Below, piece after piece: positions 43,351 through 52,191 of a stretch of 64,000 nt of DNA. Position 1 is the first letter of the stretch. Each line of letters begins with the position of its first letter. A model generated the notes under the pieces. It made no database searches. It worked only from the letters and a program-made list of their open reading frames with translations, and was not told the DNA's origin. The stretch is from Micromonospora noduli (GTDB taxonomy: Bacteria; Actinomycetota; Actinomycetes; Mycobacteriales; Micromonosporaceae): NCBI RefSeq assembly GCF_003264365.1, contig NZ_PYAK01000006.1, forward strand, positions 62,001 to 126,000, given 5' to 3'. Both the position numbers and the translations under genes were made by a program.

Positions 43351-43698
43351 TCATGAAGCACTGCGGGACGCGGGGTCGACCGACTCCGGTTCGTAGCGCA
43401 ACACGTCGGCGAGACCGGTCACGCGCAGCACCCGCTCGACCCTCCCGTGGGCGCCGGTGAGCCGGAGCCACCCCCCGTCGGCCGCCGCCTGATTGTCACC
43501 CCGGACGAACACGGCCATCCCGGTGGAGTCACAGAACGTGAGGTCGGTCAGGTCGAGCAGGACCCGGGTCTCGCCCGCCGCGGTGAGCCGGTCGAGCGCG
43601 GCGGTCAGCTCGGGGGCGGTGCTCAGGTCCAGCTCGCCCACGAGCCGCAGGCAGGCGCCACCACCGTCGCGCTCGACGTAGTTGACGCTGAACGTCAC
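43351..43698 (-). CDS. STAS-domain anti-sigma-factor antagonist
   Basis: 115 aa SpoIIAA/RsbV-like. ACLRLVGELDLSTAPELTAA, VLLDLTDLTFCDSTGMAVFV (phosphorylatable Ser in CDSTG), LRLTGAHGRVERVLRVTGL. In partner switching this Ser is phosphorylated by an anti-sigma kinase and dephosphorylated by a PP2C such as the one at 44849. GTG 43698 with GAGGGGGAGAAC upstream. A TATACT near 43750 may be its own -10 in the 116-bp gap after the B12-binding gene. Confidence 0.9.
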   Translation of the reverse strand: MTFSVNYVERDGGGACLRLVGELDLSTAPELTAALDRLTAAGETRVLLDLTDLTFCDSTGMAVFVRGDNQAAADGGWLRLTGAHGRVERVLRVTGLADVLRYEPESVDPASRSAS

Positions 43699-43814
43699 CG
43701 TTCTCCCCCTCGCTCCACCCTCGGGTGGGACGTTTGCAGTCCGGCAAGTATACGCAGAGCTGACTCGTCCGCCGCCGAGCGCGGTGATCGCTCCGGGTGC
43801 CACCAGCGGGTCGG

Positions 43815-44852
43815 TCAGCGGGCGGTGGCGGGCAGCGCCGCGCATCCCAGCGCCAGCGCCCGCGCCGCCCGGGGGAAGTCCCGCAACGCGGCGGCGTAGT
43901 GCTCCAGCGGCAGGACGATGGCCCCGGCGGGCACCCCACGACTGCCCAGAATCCCCGACAGCCACTCCACGAACTCCGTGAACAACGAGGGGTCGTCCAC
44001 GTAGACCGCCGCGGCCAGGAAATCCACTATGTGGCCCAGGTCGCTCACTGTCGCGTCAAGCTGCGCGGCGGTGTACGCCCGTGCCGCCGGCACCCGCTCC
44101 CGTAGCTCCGCCAACGCGCTGTCGATCAGCTCACCGCGACGGCGCACCAGGCTGGCGTACTCGTCGTCGGCCAGGTGGGCCAGCCGCGCCGGCGGCGCCC
44201 CGCGCAGCGCCCGCTCGTCGGCGATCAACTCCGCCGCCGAGGGCGCGTCCGGTGCCCAGGCCACCCCGAGCCGGCGCGCCCACCGGCCGTCCGTGCCGAA
44301 CCCACGCCCGCCGACCACCACCGGCACGTCCGAGCGGCGGCAGGCCTCGATCATCCGGTGGGCGTACGGCAGGCGCATCGGCAGTGCGCATGCCAGCGCG
44401 ACCGCGTGGGCGTCGTAGCGGTGCAGGTACGACACGAGGTGCGCCGCGGGCACGCTGGCGCCCAGGAAGGTCACCTGCCACCCGCGTAACCGCAGCACCT
44501 CGGCCACCAGCCGGGGTGGCAGCGCGTGCCACTCGCCGTCCATGCAGGCGACCACGACCCGGCCGCCGGTCGGCCGCGCCTTGACGTGCGCGGAGACCGC
44601 CGCCACCACCTGCTCGCTGATGTGGGTGGCCGCGTGCTCCTGGGCGACGCTCCACTCGTTGCGCGCCCACCGCTCGCCCACCTCGGCCTGGGCGGGCGCG
44701 ACCAGGTCGAGCAGCACCCGCTCCGCCGGGACGCCCGCGTCGAGCAGGCCGATCGCCAGGTCGGTCGCGGCGTACTCGTCGGCGTCGGCGAGGTGGTCCA
44801 GGTACCCGGAGTACGCGTCGGCGAGATCGGTGGTGGCCGTGGCGGCGGTCAC
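43815..44852 (-). CDS. B12-binding protein of the CarH/LitR photoreceptor type, without DNA-binding domain
   Basis: 345 aa. Residues 10-90 form the helical cap with W62-x9-E72-H73 (WARNEWSVAQEH), the motif that encloses adenosylcobalamin in CarH. Residues 98-215 are the Rossmann B12 domain: MDGEWHALPPRLVAEVLRLR gives an E-x-H variant of the D-x-H-x-x-G motif (His109), plus VTFLGASVPAAHLV and VPVVVGGRGFG. No MerR HTH precedes it. The C-terminal 130 residues are helical and unknown. Overlaps the PP2C stop by 4 nt, so cobalamin- or light-dependent control of that phosphatase is likely (inference). Confidence 0.85.
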   Translation of the reverse strand: MTAATATTDLADAYSGYLDHLADADEYAATDLAIGLLDAGVPAERVLLDLVAPAQAEVGERWARNEWSVAQEHAATHISEQVVAAVSAHVKARPTGGRVVVACMDGEWHALPPRLVAEVLRLRGWQVTFLGASVPAAHLVSYLHRYDAHAVALACALPMRLPYAHRMIEACRRSDVPVVVGGRGFGTDGRWARRLGVAWAPDAPSAAELIADERALRGAPPARLAHLADDEYASLVRRRGELIDSALAELRERVPAARAYTAAQLDATVSDLGHIVDFLAAAVYVDDPSLFTEFVEWLSGILGSRGVPAGAIVLPLEHYAAALRDFPRAARALALGCAALPATAR

Positions 44853-46606
44853 GCGTCAGTCTCCTCTGTCTGGTCGATGCCGGCGGGCACCGAGTGCAGG
44901 TGCCGCGCCCCGCGCCCGCTCAGGCCGGCCGCCCGCAGCGCCAGCACGGCGATGTCGTCGTGGTCGCCCTGCGCCAGCCAGTCGCAGGTGATCTGCTCGA
45001 CCCGTTCGGCCAGGGCCGGCGCGGGCATCCGCTGGCAGCCGGTCAGCGCCGTGACCAGCCGCTCGGGGCCGAACTGCTCGTCTCCGCGCCGGCCGCCCCG
45101 TGCCTCGGTCACGCCGTCGCTGTAGAGCAGGCAGGTCTCGCCCGGCGCCAGCCGCACTGTCACCTCTCCGACGCGGGGGTCGGGCACCACCCCGATCAGC
45201 ATGCCGCGTAGCGGCACCGTCTCCACCTCACCGGAGGCGCGCAGCACCAGTGGTGGCAGGTGCCCGCCGCCGGCCATGGTGAGGGTGAGGCCACCGTCGC
45301 GTTCCGGGCGGGCCACACCCAGCACGATCGTGGCGAAGCGGCCCTGGCCGTGCGCCTGGGTCGTCTCCAGCAACGCGTCGTTGAGCAGCCGCAGCAACCG
45401 CGCCGGGTTCGACTCCAACCGGTGCAGCGCCTGGAGGCACTGGCGCAGCTGGCCGGTGAAGACGGCGGCTTCGACACCCTTGCCCGACACGTCGCCGAGG
45501 AAGAACACCGAACCACCGTCGGTGAGCCGGTGCGAACCGTAGAAGTCGCCGCCGATGCGCAGCCCCGCCTGCGCGGGCCGGTACGCGGTGCCCCACTGCA
45601 CACCGACGGCCTCGGCCGGCTCGACCGGCAGCAGGCTGGCCTGGAGGGTGTCGGCCACCTCGGCCTGGTCGCGGTAGAGCAGCGCGGTGGTCAACGCAGC
45701 GCCGGCGCGGGCCGCGAACGCCCGGACCAGCTCCACGTCGTCCTCGTCGTACCAGCGGGTGGCGCGACGGGCCACCAGCAGCACACCGACCGGCTCGTCG
45801 CGCCCCGGCAGCGGGACGACCCGGGCAGCGCTCTCGGTGCCGGCCAGCCCCGGCAGCCAACCGGCGTCGACCGCCTGCTCGACCAGCCAGTCCACCGCGT
45901 GCGGCTCGGCCCCGGTCAACCCGTCGGCGATGGCGGTCGGCAGCTCGCCGCCGGCCAGTACACCGCTGTCCACCGTCGGCACCTCGTCGTCGGTGCGTGA
46001 GGCCCGCCACCAGCGGGCGCGCCCGGCCCGCGGGGCGAGCACCAGCACCGCCACCTCGGCCAGGGTCGGAACGGCGAGTCGGACGACCGCGGCGGCGGCC
46101 CGGTCGGGGTGCAGTGGGTTGCCCAGCTTGTCGCCGACCACGGCCAGGAATGCCGAGCGAGCCCGTTCGGCGAGCAGCGCGTCGGCGCGGCTGACGCTGT
46201 CGGTGACGTCCTCGACGTACCAGCAGCAGCGGTCACCGGAGAGCGGCACCTGGCGCGCGGTGAGCCGGCGCCCGCGATGGGTGAAGCTCCCGGGGACGCC
46301 TTCGCTCAACCCGGGCACACCGGCCGCGCTGAGCAGTTCGCCGGGCGTCACCTCGGGCAGCAACCGCTCAGCCACCGGGCTGACGTGCCGCACGACGCCA
46401 TCGGCGTCGCAGACCACCAGCCCTTCCCTGAAGTGCTCGACGACCTCTAACCAGTCAGGGGTGGCCTGCCCCCGGTCGGGGGCCAGCGGCGGCAGGGCCG
46501 CTGTGGGGCGGCGAACGTCGGCGGACCACGCCGAGGGTCGAGTCGTGCTCGGCATGGAGAGCCGTCCGTCGCCTGGGTCCCAGTCCCTGACGTCGGAAGC
46601 AGTCAC
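44849..46606 (-). CDS. PAS-GAF-PP2C (SpoIIE-type) phosphatase
   Basis: 585 aa cytoplasmic. Residues about 52-145 are PAS-like (EHFREGLVVCDADGVVRHVS), 150-330 GAF-like, then SpoIIE/RsbU phosphatase with metal Asp residues in GGDFYGSHRL, FFLGDVSGKGVEAAV, LLYSDGVTEARGG and GDHDDIAVLAL. Such enzymes dephosphorylate STAS antagonists to release sigma factors. Coupled to the B12-binding gene and near two STAS genes. GTG 46606 is about 13 nt from AAGGAG; ATG 46555 is an alternative. Confidence 0.92.
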   Translation of the reverse strand: MTASDVRDWDPGDGRLSMPSTTRPSAWSADVRRPTAALPPLAPDRGQATPDWLEVVEHFREGLVVCDADGVVRHVSPVAERLLPEVTPGELLSAAGVPGLSEGVPGSFTHRGRRLTARQVPLSGDRCCWYVEDVTDSVSRADALLAERARSAFLAVVGDKLGNPLHPDRAAAAVVRLAVPTLAEVAVLVLAPRAGRARWWRASRTDDEVPTVDSGVLAGGELPTAIADGLTGAEPHAVDWLVEQAVDAGWLPGLAGTESAARVVPLPGRDEPVGVLLVARRATRWYDEDDVELVRAFAARAGAALTTALLYRDQAEVADTLQASLLPVEPAEAVGVQWGTAYRPAQAGLRIGGDFYGSHRLTDGGSVFFLGDVSGKGVEAAVFTGQLRQCLQALHRLESNPARLLRLLNDALLETTQAHGQGRFATIVLGVARPERDGGLTLTMAGGGHLPPLVLRASGEVETVPLRGMLIGVVPDPRVGEVTVRLAPGETCLLYSDGVTEARGGRRGDEQFGPERLVTALTGCQRMPAPALAERVEQITCDWLAQGDHDDIAVLALRAAGLSGRGARHLHSVPAGIDQTEETDA

Positions 46607-46817
46607 CAGCTGAGCCTCACTCCTTGTCGTTCACCGAACCCGTGCCGGAACCGGCGTCCACTGTCAAAACTCTCCAGCCACCCTACGCCGGAACCCGGAA
46701 AGCGGCATCTCACGGCAGGTGACGGACACCGCCACGGCGGGGGTGTCGGACGAGGGACACGAGGGCGCTTCGCCGCCCCCGCTTTGCGTTTTGTCGCTGG
46801 ACAAGGAAAATGGTGGG

Positions 46818-47156
46818 ATGCCCGATCAGCTGTTGACCATCGAGACAACCCGGCTCGCCGCCGGGAACGTCCGACTCCGGCTGACCGGCGAACTCGACTA
46901 CGACAGCGCGCCCGACCTGGTCGCCGCGGCGGCCGAGCTGCGCGGCGACTGTGACGCCCCGGTTCTGGTCGACCTGACCGGGGTGACCCTCTGCGACTCC
47001 TCCGGGCTCAGCGCGCTGCTGATGGTGCACCGGGCCGCCGGGGCGATCCGACTGACCGGGGTCAGCTCTCAGCTTCAGCGGATGCTGGACCGCACGGGCC
47101 TGAGTGAGTTGCTCGCCGAGGCGTACGCCGACGACGACGTGCGCGCCATCGGCTGA
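46818..47156 (+). CDS. STAS-domain anti-sigma-factor antagonist (second)
   Basis: 112 aa. VRLRLTGELDYDSAPDLVAA, VLVDLTGVTLCDSSGLSALL (Ser in CDSSG), GAIRLTGVSSQLQRML. Divergent from the PP2C gene, so the shared 211-bp region may coregulate them. It is a paralogue, not a copy, of the STAS protein at 43351. ATG 46818 matches the family start; the Shine-Dalgarno (AAGGAAAATGGTGGG) is poor but present. Followed by a strong terminator. Confidence 0.9.
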   Translation: MPDQLLTIETTRLAAGNVRLRLTGELDYDSAPDLVAAAAELRGDCDAPVLVDLTGVTLCDSSGLSALLMVHRAAGAIRLTGVSSQLQRMLDRTGLSELLAEAYADDDVRAIG

Positions 47157-47189
47157 CCCGTAGGCCACCCCCGGGAAGCGGAACGGGGT

Positions 47190-47222
47190 GGCCCCCGACC
47201 CTGGGACCTGGGGTCGGGGGCC
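47190..47222. terminator. terminator between STAS and the hypothetical gene
   Basis: Perfect 12-bp stem GGCCCCCGACCC / GGGTCGGGGGCC with a 9-nt loop between convergent genes. Confidence 0.85.
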
Positions 47223-47232
47223 GGAGGAATGT

Positions 47233-47547
47233 CTAGGGTGCCGTCATCGGCTGGAGCCGGGGGCCGTCCTCACGCAGCTCGCCGATCGGGGCCGGGTCCA
47301 CGTCCTCCGGCTCCCCCGAATCGGGCGTCTGGTACAGGTAGCGGACGAACTGCCCACCCGCCTCGTTGTCGTCCGCGCCGGGCCATTGACCGATGCAGTC
47401 CATCCCGATCACCTCGCGGCCCGTTCCGTCGGCCTCCTCCAGCAGCGCCCACAGGCTCACCGGGTAACACCTGGTGAGCTCGGGTGTGAGCTGCCAGCGG
47501 GCGTACCAGCCGGGTCGAGCGGGGACGATCTCGACAACTTCCTTCAT
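47233..47547 (-). CDS. hypothetical 104-aa protein
   Basis: Soluble: EVVEIVPARPGWYARWQLTP, then CYPVSLWALLEEADGTGREV and GMDCIGQWPGADDNEAGGQF. No family known to me; acidic Pro-rich tail. ATG 47547 has GGAAGGAAGG upstream. Convergent with STAS and divergent from the DUF2267 gene. Confidence 0.7.
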   Translation of the reverse strand: MKEVVEIVPARPGWYARWQLTPELTRCYPVSLWALLEEADGTGREVIGMDCIGQWPGADDNEAGGQFVRYLYQTPDSGEPEDVDPAPIGELREDGPRLQPMTAP

Positions 47548-47679
47548 GACGACCTTCCTTCCGCGTACCTCGGAAGAACTCCGGTCCTGACCCGATCGTG
47601 CGGGCCGTGCGGGTGAGCACCCCTCACCCCCGCCGGATGAAGCGTGGCGCAGGCCCGTCCGACCCGGCCGGCGGCCTCC

Positions 47680-47705
47680 GTTTCCTTCTCCGGGACGGCG
47701 GGAAG
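47680..47705 (+). promoter_or_regulatory. SigB/SigF-like promoter of the DUF2267-PCD gene
   Basis: GTTTCC (47680-47685) - 14 nt - GGGAAG (47700-47705), 42 nt before ATG 47748. Confidence 0.5.
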
Positions 47706-47747
47706 GCGACTGGCGCAGCCACGATCCCCAGCGGAAGGGATGCCACC

Positions 47748-48725
47748 ATGCGCAAGCAGATGGAGGGCGACAACCAGAGGCGCCGGGCACTGGCCCGGCA
47801 GGCCCGGGAGCAGAATCGCCAGCCCAGCGAGATCGGTGCCAGCCTGAGCGCGTCCAAGCAGCTCACGAGCCTCGACGCGGGTAAGCGGGCCGGCCCGCCA
47901 GCGGCCGGAACGCACAAGTCGGACAGCACGCGCGGCGGGCCGGCACCGCCGCCGGTCGGTAGCGCCGACAACCCGCGACCGCAGCCGTCCCCGCCGAGCG
48001 GCGCGGCCGGTGTGAACAGCGTGGGCTACCACGACCTGGTCGACGAGGTCCGGCGTCGCGCCGGGGTCGACTTCAAGACCGCCAAGGTGGGCACCGAGGC
48101 GACAGTGTTGGTCCTCGCGTTCGCCCTGGAGGCCGCCGAGCGGCAGCGGCTGCTCGCAGCGGTGCCGGCGTCGCTGCACGACGTGCTGCCCGTCGACGGC
48201 ATCGAACGGCACCAGGACCTGCCCGGTTTCCTGGCCGAGGTGGGCCGGATCAGCGGCAACACCCCGGAGCAGGCCCGGTACCAGGCCGAGGCGACGATCG
48301 CCGCGCTCGCCGAGCAGGACGGCGACCTGGTCGAGTCGTTGCACGTACCCGACGGGTTGCGCGACCTGTTGAACCCGCCGGAGGCCGGCGGCGGCCTGGT
48401 GGGCGCCTCCACCACCACACCCACCCTGGACGCCGACGAGATCAGCGCGGCGCTGGACGACCTGCCCTACTGGGCCGGCGACAGCCAGGGCCTCTACCGG
48501 GTGGTCGCACTGCCGCCCGACAACCTGGACCGGGTGCTCGCCCGGCTCGACCGGCTGCGCCAGGACAACGGCCGCGGCCCGAGCATCGGGCGTCCGGGCG
48601 ACACCGCCGCCGTGTTGACAGTGCGGACCAGCCAGGCCAACGGGGTCACCGCGCTCGACGTGGACCTCGCCCGCCAGATCGACGACGCGATCGACGAGGT
48701 GGGGGCCGGGATGGCCGGCGGCTGA
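47748..48725 (+). CDS. DUF2267 protein fused to a pterin-dehydratase-like domain
   Basis: 325 aa. N-terminal charged segment MRKQMEGDNQRRRALARQAR, then QNRQPSEIGASLSASKQ, seen alone in many actinobacteria; a disordered linker; DUF2267 at about 90-210 (YHDLVDEVRRRAGVDFKTAK, RLLAAVPASLHDVLP); then 225-325 a degenerate PCD/DCoH fold (ISAALDDLPYWAGDSQGLYR, NGVTALDVDLARQIDDAIDE) without the catalytic His pair. Probably a stress protein. ATG 47748 follows GGAAGGG. Confidence 0.8.
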   Translation: MRKQMEGDNQRRRALARQAREQNRQPSEIGASLSASKQLTSLDAGKRAGPPAAGTHKSDSTRGGPAPPPVGSADNPRPQPSPPSGAAGVNSVGYHDLVDEVRRRAGVDFKTAKVGTEATVLVLAFALEAAERQRLLAAVPASLHDVLPVDGIERHQDLPGFLAEVGRISGNTPEQARYQAEATIAALAEQDGDLVESLHVPDGLRDLLNPPEAGGGLVGASTTTPTLDADEISAALDDLPYWAGDSQGLYRVVALPPDNLDRVLARLDRLRQDNGRGPSIGRPGDTAAVLTVRTSQANGVTALDVDLARQIDDAIDEVGAGMAGG

Positions 48726-48828
48726 CCGGCCACCACGACGCCGTCGGGCCGGCGGACCGGGGGCGACCCCGCTCCGCCGGCCCGTCCGCCGTGCCGGGTG
48801 CGCCAAGGGCTCGGCTAGCGTGCCGGAC

Positions 48829-49623
48829 ATGAACCGCGCTGCCGACCGGCTGGAACTGGTCGCCGACCCGGTCCGCCGGACCGGGCGGACGCTGCTGTCC
48901 GCCGGGGTCGAGCAGTCGTACGTGGATGTCGAGGATCCCCGACACCTGCACTTCGAGTACGTCCGGCGGATCGCCTCGGCGGTGGAGGTGGCGGCCCCGG
49001 CCGGCGCCCCACTGAACGTCCTGCACCTCGGTGGCGGCGCCTTGACGTTGCCCCGCTGGCTGGCCGCCACCCGGCCCGGCTCCCCGCAACGGGTCGTCGA
49101 GCGGGACGCTGCGGTGGTCGACCTGGTGGCCCGGGAGTTGCCGCCGCTGCCGCCGGAGGTGCGGGTGGAGGTCGCCGACGCCCGGGACGCCCTGACCAGC
49201 ACCCCGGACGGCCGGCACGACCTGGTGATCGCCGACATCTACCGGGCGGCCCGGATGCCCCGGCACGTACGCACCGTCGAGTTCGCCGCCGAGGTGGCCC
49301 GCGTCCTGCGCCCCGACGGCTTTTACCTGGTCAACGTCACCGACCTGCCGCCGCTGGTCGGCACCCGGGTGCAGGTGGCCACCTTGCGGGCGATCTTCGC
49401 CGACGTGTGCGTGGTCGGCGACCGGCGGATGTTGCGCGGCCGCAGGTACGGCAACCTGGTGCTGGCCGCGACCTCCCGCGCCGGCGGGCTGCCGGTGGCC
49501 CGGCTGGCGGTGGCCGCACTGCGTGACCCGGTGCCCGGCGGGCTGCTGCACGCCGCCGCGCTCGACACGTTCGTTGCCGGCGCCCATCCCGTCGCCGACG
49601 CGGACGACAACTCCCGCCACTGA
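48829..49623 (+). CDS. spermidine-synthase-like methyltransferase-fold protein
   Basis: 264 aa. EQSYVDVEDPRHLHFEYVRR, LNVLHLGGGALTLPRWL (motif I), QRVVERDAAVVDLVAREL, HDLVIADIYRAARMP and AEVARVLRPDGFYLVNVTDL match polyamine-synthase-like proteins of actinobacteria, which often lack the full spermidine synthase active site. Substrate unknown. ATG 48829 (GTG 48820 alternative). 58 nt before the AI-2E gene, which has its own promoter. Confidence 0.82.
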   Translation: MNRAADRLELVADPVRRTGRTLLSAGVEQSYVDVEDPRHLHFEYVRRIASAVEVAAPAGAPLNVLHLGGGALTLPRWLAATRPGSPQRVVERDAAVVDLVARELPPLPPEVRVEVADARDALTSTPDGRHDLVIADIYRAARMPRHVRTVEFAAEVARVLRPDGFYLVNVTDLPPLVGTRVQVATLRAIFADVCVVGDRRMLRGRRYGNLVLAATSRAGGLPVARLAVAALRDPVPGGLLHAAALDTFVAGAHPVADADDNSRH

Positions 49624-49647
49624 TCGCCGTTGTGCCCGCAATGCCGG

Positions 49648-49672
49648 GTTTCCGACGGTCCGCGCGGGGAAG
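49648..49672 (+). promoter_or_regulatory. SigB/SigF-like promoter of the AI-2E-type gene
   Basis: GTTTCC (49648-49653) - 13 nt - GGGAAG (49667-49672). The -10 ends 9 nt before ATG 49682. Confidence 0.6.
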
Positions 49673-49681
49673 GCCCGCCGG

Positions 49682-50776
49682 ATGAGCGACGTCGACGATC
49701 GGGCGACCGGCCGCCGGACTCTGATCGTGATCGGTCTGGTGCTGGCGACAGCGCTCGCGCTGGGCTTCGTGTACGCGACCCGCCGGGTGCTGGTCTGGGC
49801 GGTGGTCGCCGCGTTCTTCGCCGTCGCGCTCAAACCGCTCGTCGACCGGCTGCAACGCCGTTTCGTCCGGCGTCGGGCGCTGGCCACCCTGCTGGTGTTC
49901 CTCGCCGCGTTCGTACTGCTGGTGATCCTGGCCGCGCTCATCCTGGTGCCGTTGTTCGGGGAGTTGGGCCGCTTCGCCGACCGGGCGCCCGAGCTGTTAC
50001 GGGAGGCCCGCGCCGGACAGGGCCCGGTGGGGCAGGCGCTGGAGCGCACCGGGGCACGCCGCTACGTCAGCGAGCACTCCGAGCAGCTGCGCGACCTCGG
50101 CGGCCGGCTGCGTCAACCCGCGGTCGGTGTGCTGCGCGGCGTCGTCGAGTCGGTCGCCGGGCTGGTCACTGTCATCGTGCTGGCGTACCTCATGGTGTTG
50201 GAGGCTCCGCGGCTCACCCGCGGCCTGCTCGCGGCGGCCGGGGACGGTCAGGGCGAGCGGCTGCGCCGGGTGGGCCGGGAGGTCTCACGCACCGTCACCG
50301 GCTACCTCACCGGGAACCTGCTGATCAGCGTGATCTGCGGGGCGTTGACCTTCGTGGTGCTGACCCTCACCGGGGTGCCCTTCGCGGCGGTGATCGCCCT
50401 GCTGGTGGCGGTGGCCGACCTGATACCGCTGGTCGGGGCGACCCTCGGCGCGGTGATCGCGGCCGGTGCCGGTTTCCTGCACTCCCCCACCGCCGGGGTG
50501 GTGGTGCTGGTCTTCTTCGTCGTCTACCAACAGCTGGAGAACCACCTGCTCCAGCCGCTGATCCTGTCCCGCGCGGTCCGGCTGAACCCGTTGACGGTGC
50601 TGGTCAGTGTGCTGCTCGCGGCGGAGCTGGCCGGTCTGCTCGGCGCGCTGCTGGCCATCCCCGCCGCCGGCATCGTCCAGACCCTGCTGCGCGAGTACGG
50701 CCCGCGCCGGCTGCGGCCCGCGCCGCCGGCGGGTCCGGCCGCGCGGTCCGCACGGCCGGCCGGCTCCACCGACTGA
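49682..50776 (+). CDS. AI-2E family transporter (DUF20)
   Basis: 364 aa, eight helices: LIVIGLVLATALALGFVYATRR, VWAVVAAFFAVALKPLVD, LATLLVFLAAFVLLVILAAL, then a cytoplasmic/amphipathic region, SVAGLVTVIVLAYLMVL, ISVICGALTFVVLTLTGVPF, AALLVAVADLIPLVGATLGA-type motif, VVVLVFFVVYQQLENHLLQP (family signature) and VLLAAELAGLLGALLAIPAA. Members include Na+/H+ or amphiphile exporters, rarely true AI-2 transporters. ATG 49682. Confidence 0.92.
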   Translation: MSDVDDRATGRRTLIVIGLVLATALALGFVYATRRVLVWAVVAAFFAVALKPLVDRLQRRFVRRRALATLLVFLAAFVLLVILAALILVPLFGELGRFADRAPELLREARAGQGPVGQALERTGARRYVSEHSEQLRDLGGRLRQPAVGVLRGVVESVAGLVTVIVLAYLMVLEAPRLTRGLLAAAGDGQGERLRRVGREVSRTVTGYLTGNLLISVICGALTFVVLTLTGVPFAAVIALLVAVADLIPLVGATLGAVIAAGAGFLHSPTAGVVVLVFFVVYQQLENHLLQPLILSRAVRLNPLTVLVSVLLAAELAGLLGALLAIPAAGIVQTLLREYGPRRLRPAPPAGPAARSARPAGSTD

Positions 50777-50789
50777 CCGTCGCACGTGC

Positions 50790-50809
50790 GGCCGGTGCCG
50801 CCACCGGCC
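50790..50809. terminator. hairpin between convergent AI-2E and NDH-2 genes
   Basis: 8-bp perfect stem GGCCGGTG / CACCGGCC with a 4-nt loop, 13 nt after the transporter stop. Confidence 0.55.
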
Positions 50810-50835
50810 TGCCCTCCGACGACCAGGCGGCCCGC

Positions 50836-52137
50836 TCAGCGGGACCGGGTCGCGACCTCGGGTGTGGTGCTCTCCAGCGGCACCGCGTTGGCCGGCACCA
50901 GCCCCAACTGGACCGCGGACCGGGTCAACGCGGCGTCCAACGCCCAGTCGGCGCTGACCCGCGTGCGGTTTCCCGGCATCGCCATCAGGTGGTACGCCCG
51001 GGTGACCGCCTTGGCCGGCAACCCGCCCAGGTTGACGTGCAACGGGTTCGCCGCCGCGTCCTTGCCACCCAGGTCGACGACCCAGCCCAGGTCGTGGTGC
51101 TTGTACGGCTTACGCCGGCCAAAACCGTACGACGCGGCGATGTTGTACGCCGCGCGCTTGCCCTGCCGCTGCGCGTGCTGGGCGGTCATCCCGCACACCT
51201 TGCCCGGGTTGACGAGGTCCGGCACCGCGGCGGCGTCACCGCACGCGTACACCTCCGGATAACCGGGAACGTTGAGGAACTCGTCGGTGACCAGTCGACC
51301 CCGGTCGGTCCGCAGGCCCAGCTCGTTGACGAACGGGTCGGGGCGCACCCCCACACACCACACCAGGGTGCAGGTCGGCACGTACTCGCCGTCGGTGAGC
51401 TTCACCCCGTCGCAGGTCGCCTCGGCCACCGAGGTACCCATCCGCACGTCCACCCCACGCCGGTTGAGCACCTTGTGCGAGGTGTCCGACATCCGCTTGT
51501 CCAACTCCGGCAGCACCCGGGACGCCACGTCGAGCAGCATCCAGCGGGGCCGGACGGTGAGCCGGGGCCGCTGGGCGTGCAACGCGTCGGTGAACAGCTG
51601 CCCGTGGGCCGCGACCTCGGTGCCGGTGTAGCCCGCCCCGACCACCACGAACGTGGACCGGGCCTGCTGCTCGGCCGGGTCTTCGGCCTGCTCGGCCAGC
51701 TCAAGCTGCCGGACGATGTGATCATGCAGGTAGACGGCCTCGGGGAGGCCACGGAAGCCGTGCGCGTACTCGGTCACTCCCGGGATCGGCAGCAGCTTGT
51801 TGACGCTGCCCACGGCGAGCACCAGCCGGTCGTACGCCAGCCGGTTCTTCTCCCCCTCGGCCTGGGTGAAGCCGACCCAGCGGTTCTGCAGGTCGACGTG
51901 GTCCGCCTCGCCGACCACCACCCGTACGCCCTTCAGCGTCCCGGTCAGCGGCACGGCGATCCGTTTGGGCTCGACCACCCCGGCCGCCACCTCGGGCAAC
52001 AGCGGCAGGTACAGGAAGTAGTCGGTGGAGTTCAGCACCACGATCTCGGCCCGGTCCCGGGCGATCCGGCTCAACGTCTTCGCCGCGTGGTAACCGGCGA
52101 ACCCGGCCCCCACGATCACCACACGAGGTTTCGTCAT
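50836..52137 (-). CDS. type II NADH:quinone oxidoreductase (NDH-2) family protein
   Basis: 433 aa. FAD motif VVIVGAGFAGYHAAKTLSR, YLPLLPEVAAGVVEP, NAD motif FVVVGAGYTGTEVAAHGQ, and YACGDAAAVPDLV. The family feeds NADH electrons to menaquinone without proton pumping; a C-terminal amphipathic region (TRAYHLMAMPGNRTRVSADW) attaches it to the membrane. ATG 52137 lies 9 nt after a SigB-like -10, suggesting a stress-induced second copy rather than the housekeeping enzyme. Confidence 0.9.
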   Translation of the reverse strand: MTKPRVVIVGAGFAGYHAAKTLSRIARDRAEIVVLNSTDYFLYLPLLPEVAAGVVEPKRIAVPLTGTLKGVRVVVGEADHVDLQNRWVGFTQAEGEKNRLAYDRLVLAVGSVNKLLPIPGVTEYAHGFRGLPEAVYLHDHIVRQLELAEQAEDPAEQQARSTFVVVGAGYTGTEVAAHGQLFTDALHAQRPRLTVRPRWMLLDVASRVLPELDKRMSDTSHKVLNRRGVDVRMGTSVAEATCDGVKLTDGEYVPTCTLVWCVGVRPDPFVNELGLRTDRGRLVTDEFLNVPGYPEVYACGDAAAVPDLVNPGKVCGMTAQHAQRQGKRAAYNIAASYGFGRRKPYKHHDLGWVVDLGGKDAAANPLHVNLGGLPAKAVTRAYHLMAMPGNRTRVSADWALDAALTRSAVQLGLVPANAVPLESTTPEVATRSR

Positions 52138-52146
52138 TGCGGGCCG

Positions 52147-52171
52147 TTTCCCGTCGAGGCCCGCGACAAAC
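52147..52171 (-). promoter_or_regulatory. SigB/SigF-like promoter of the NDH-2 gene
   Basis: Minus strand GTTTGT (52166-52171) - 13 nt - GGGAAA (52147-52152). The -10 ends 9 nt before ATG 52137. Confidence 0.6.
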
Positions 52172-52191
52172 GTCCTAGGCGCCAGCCGTGC

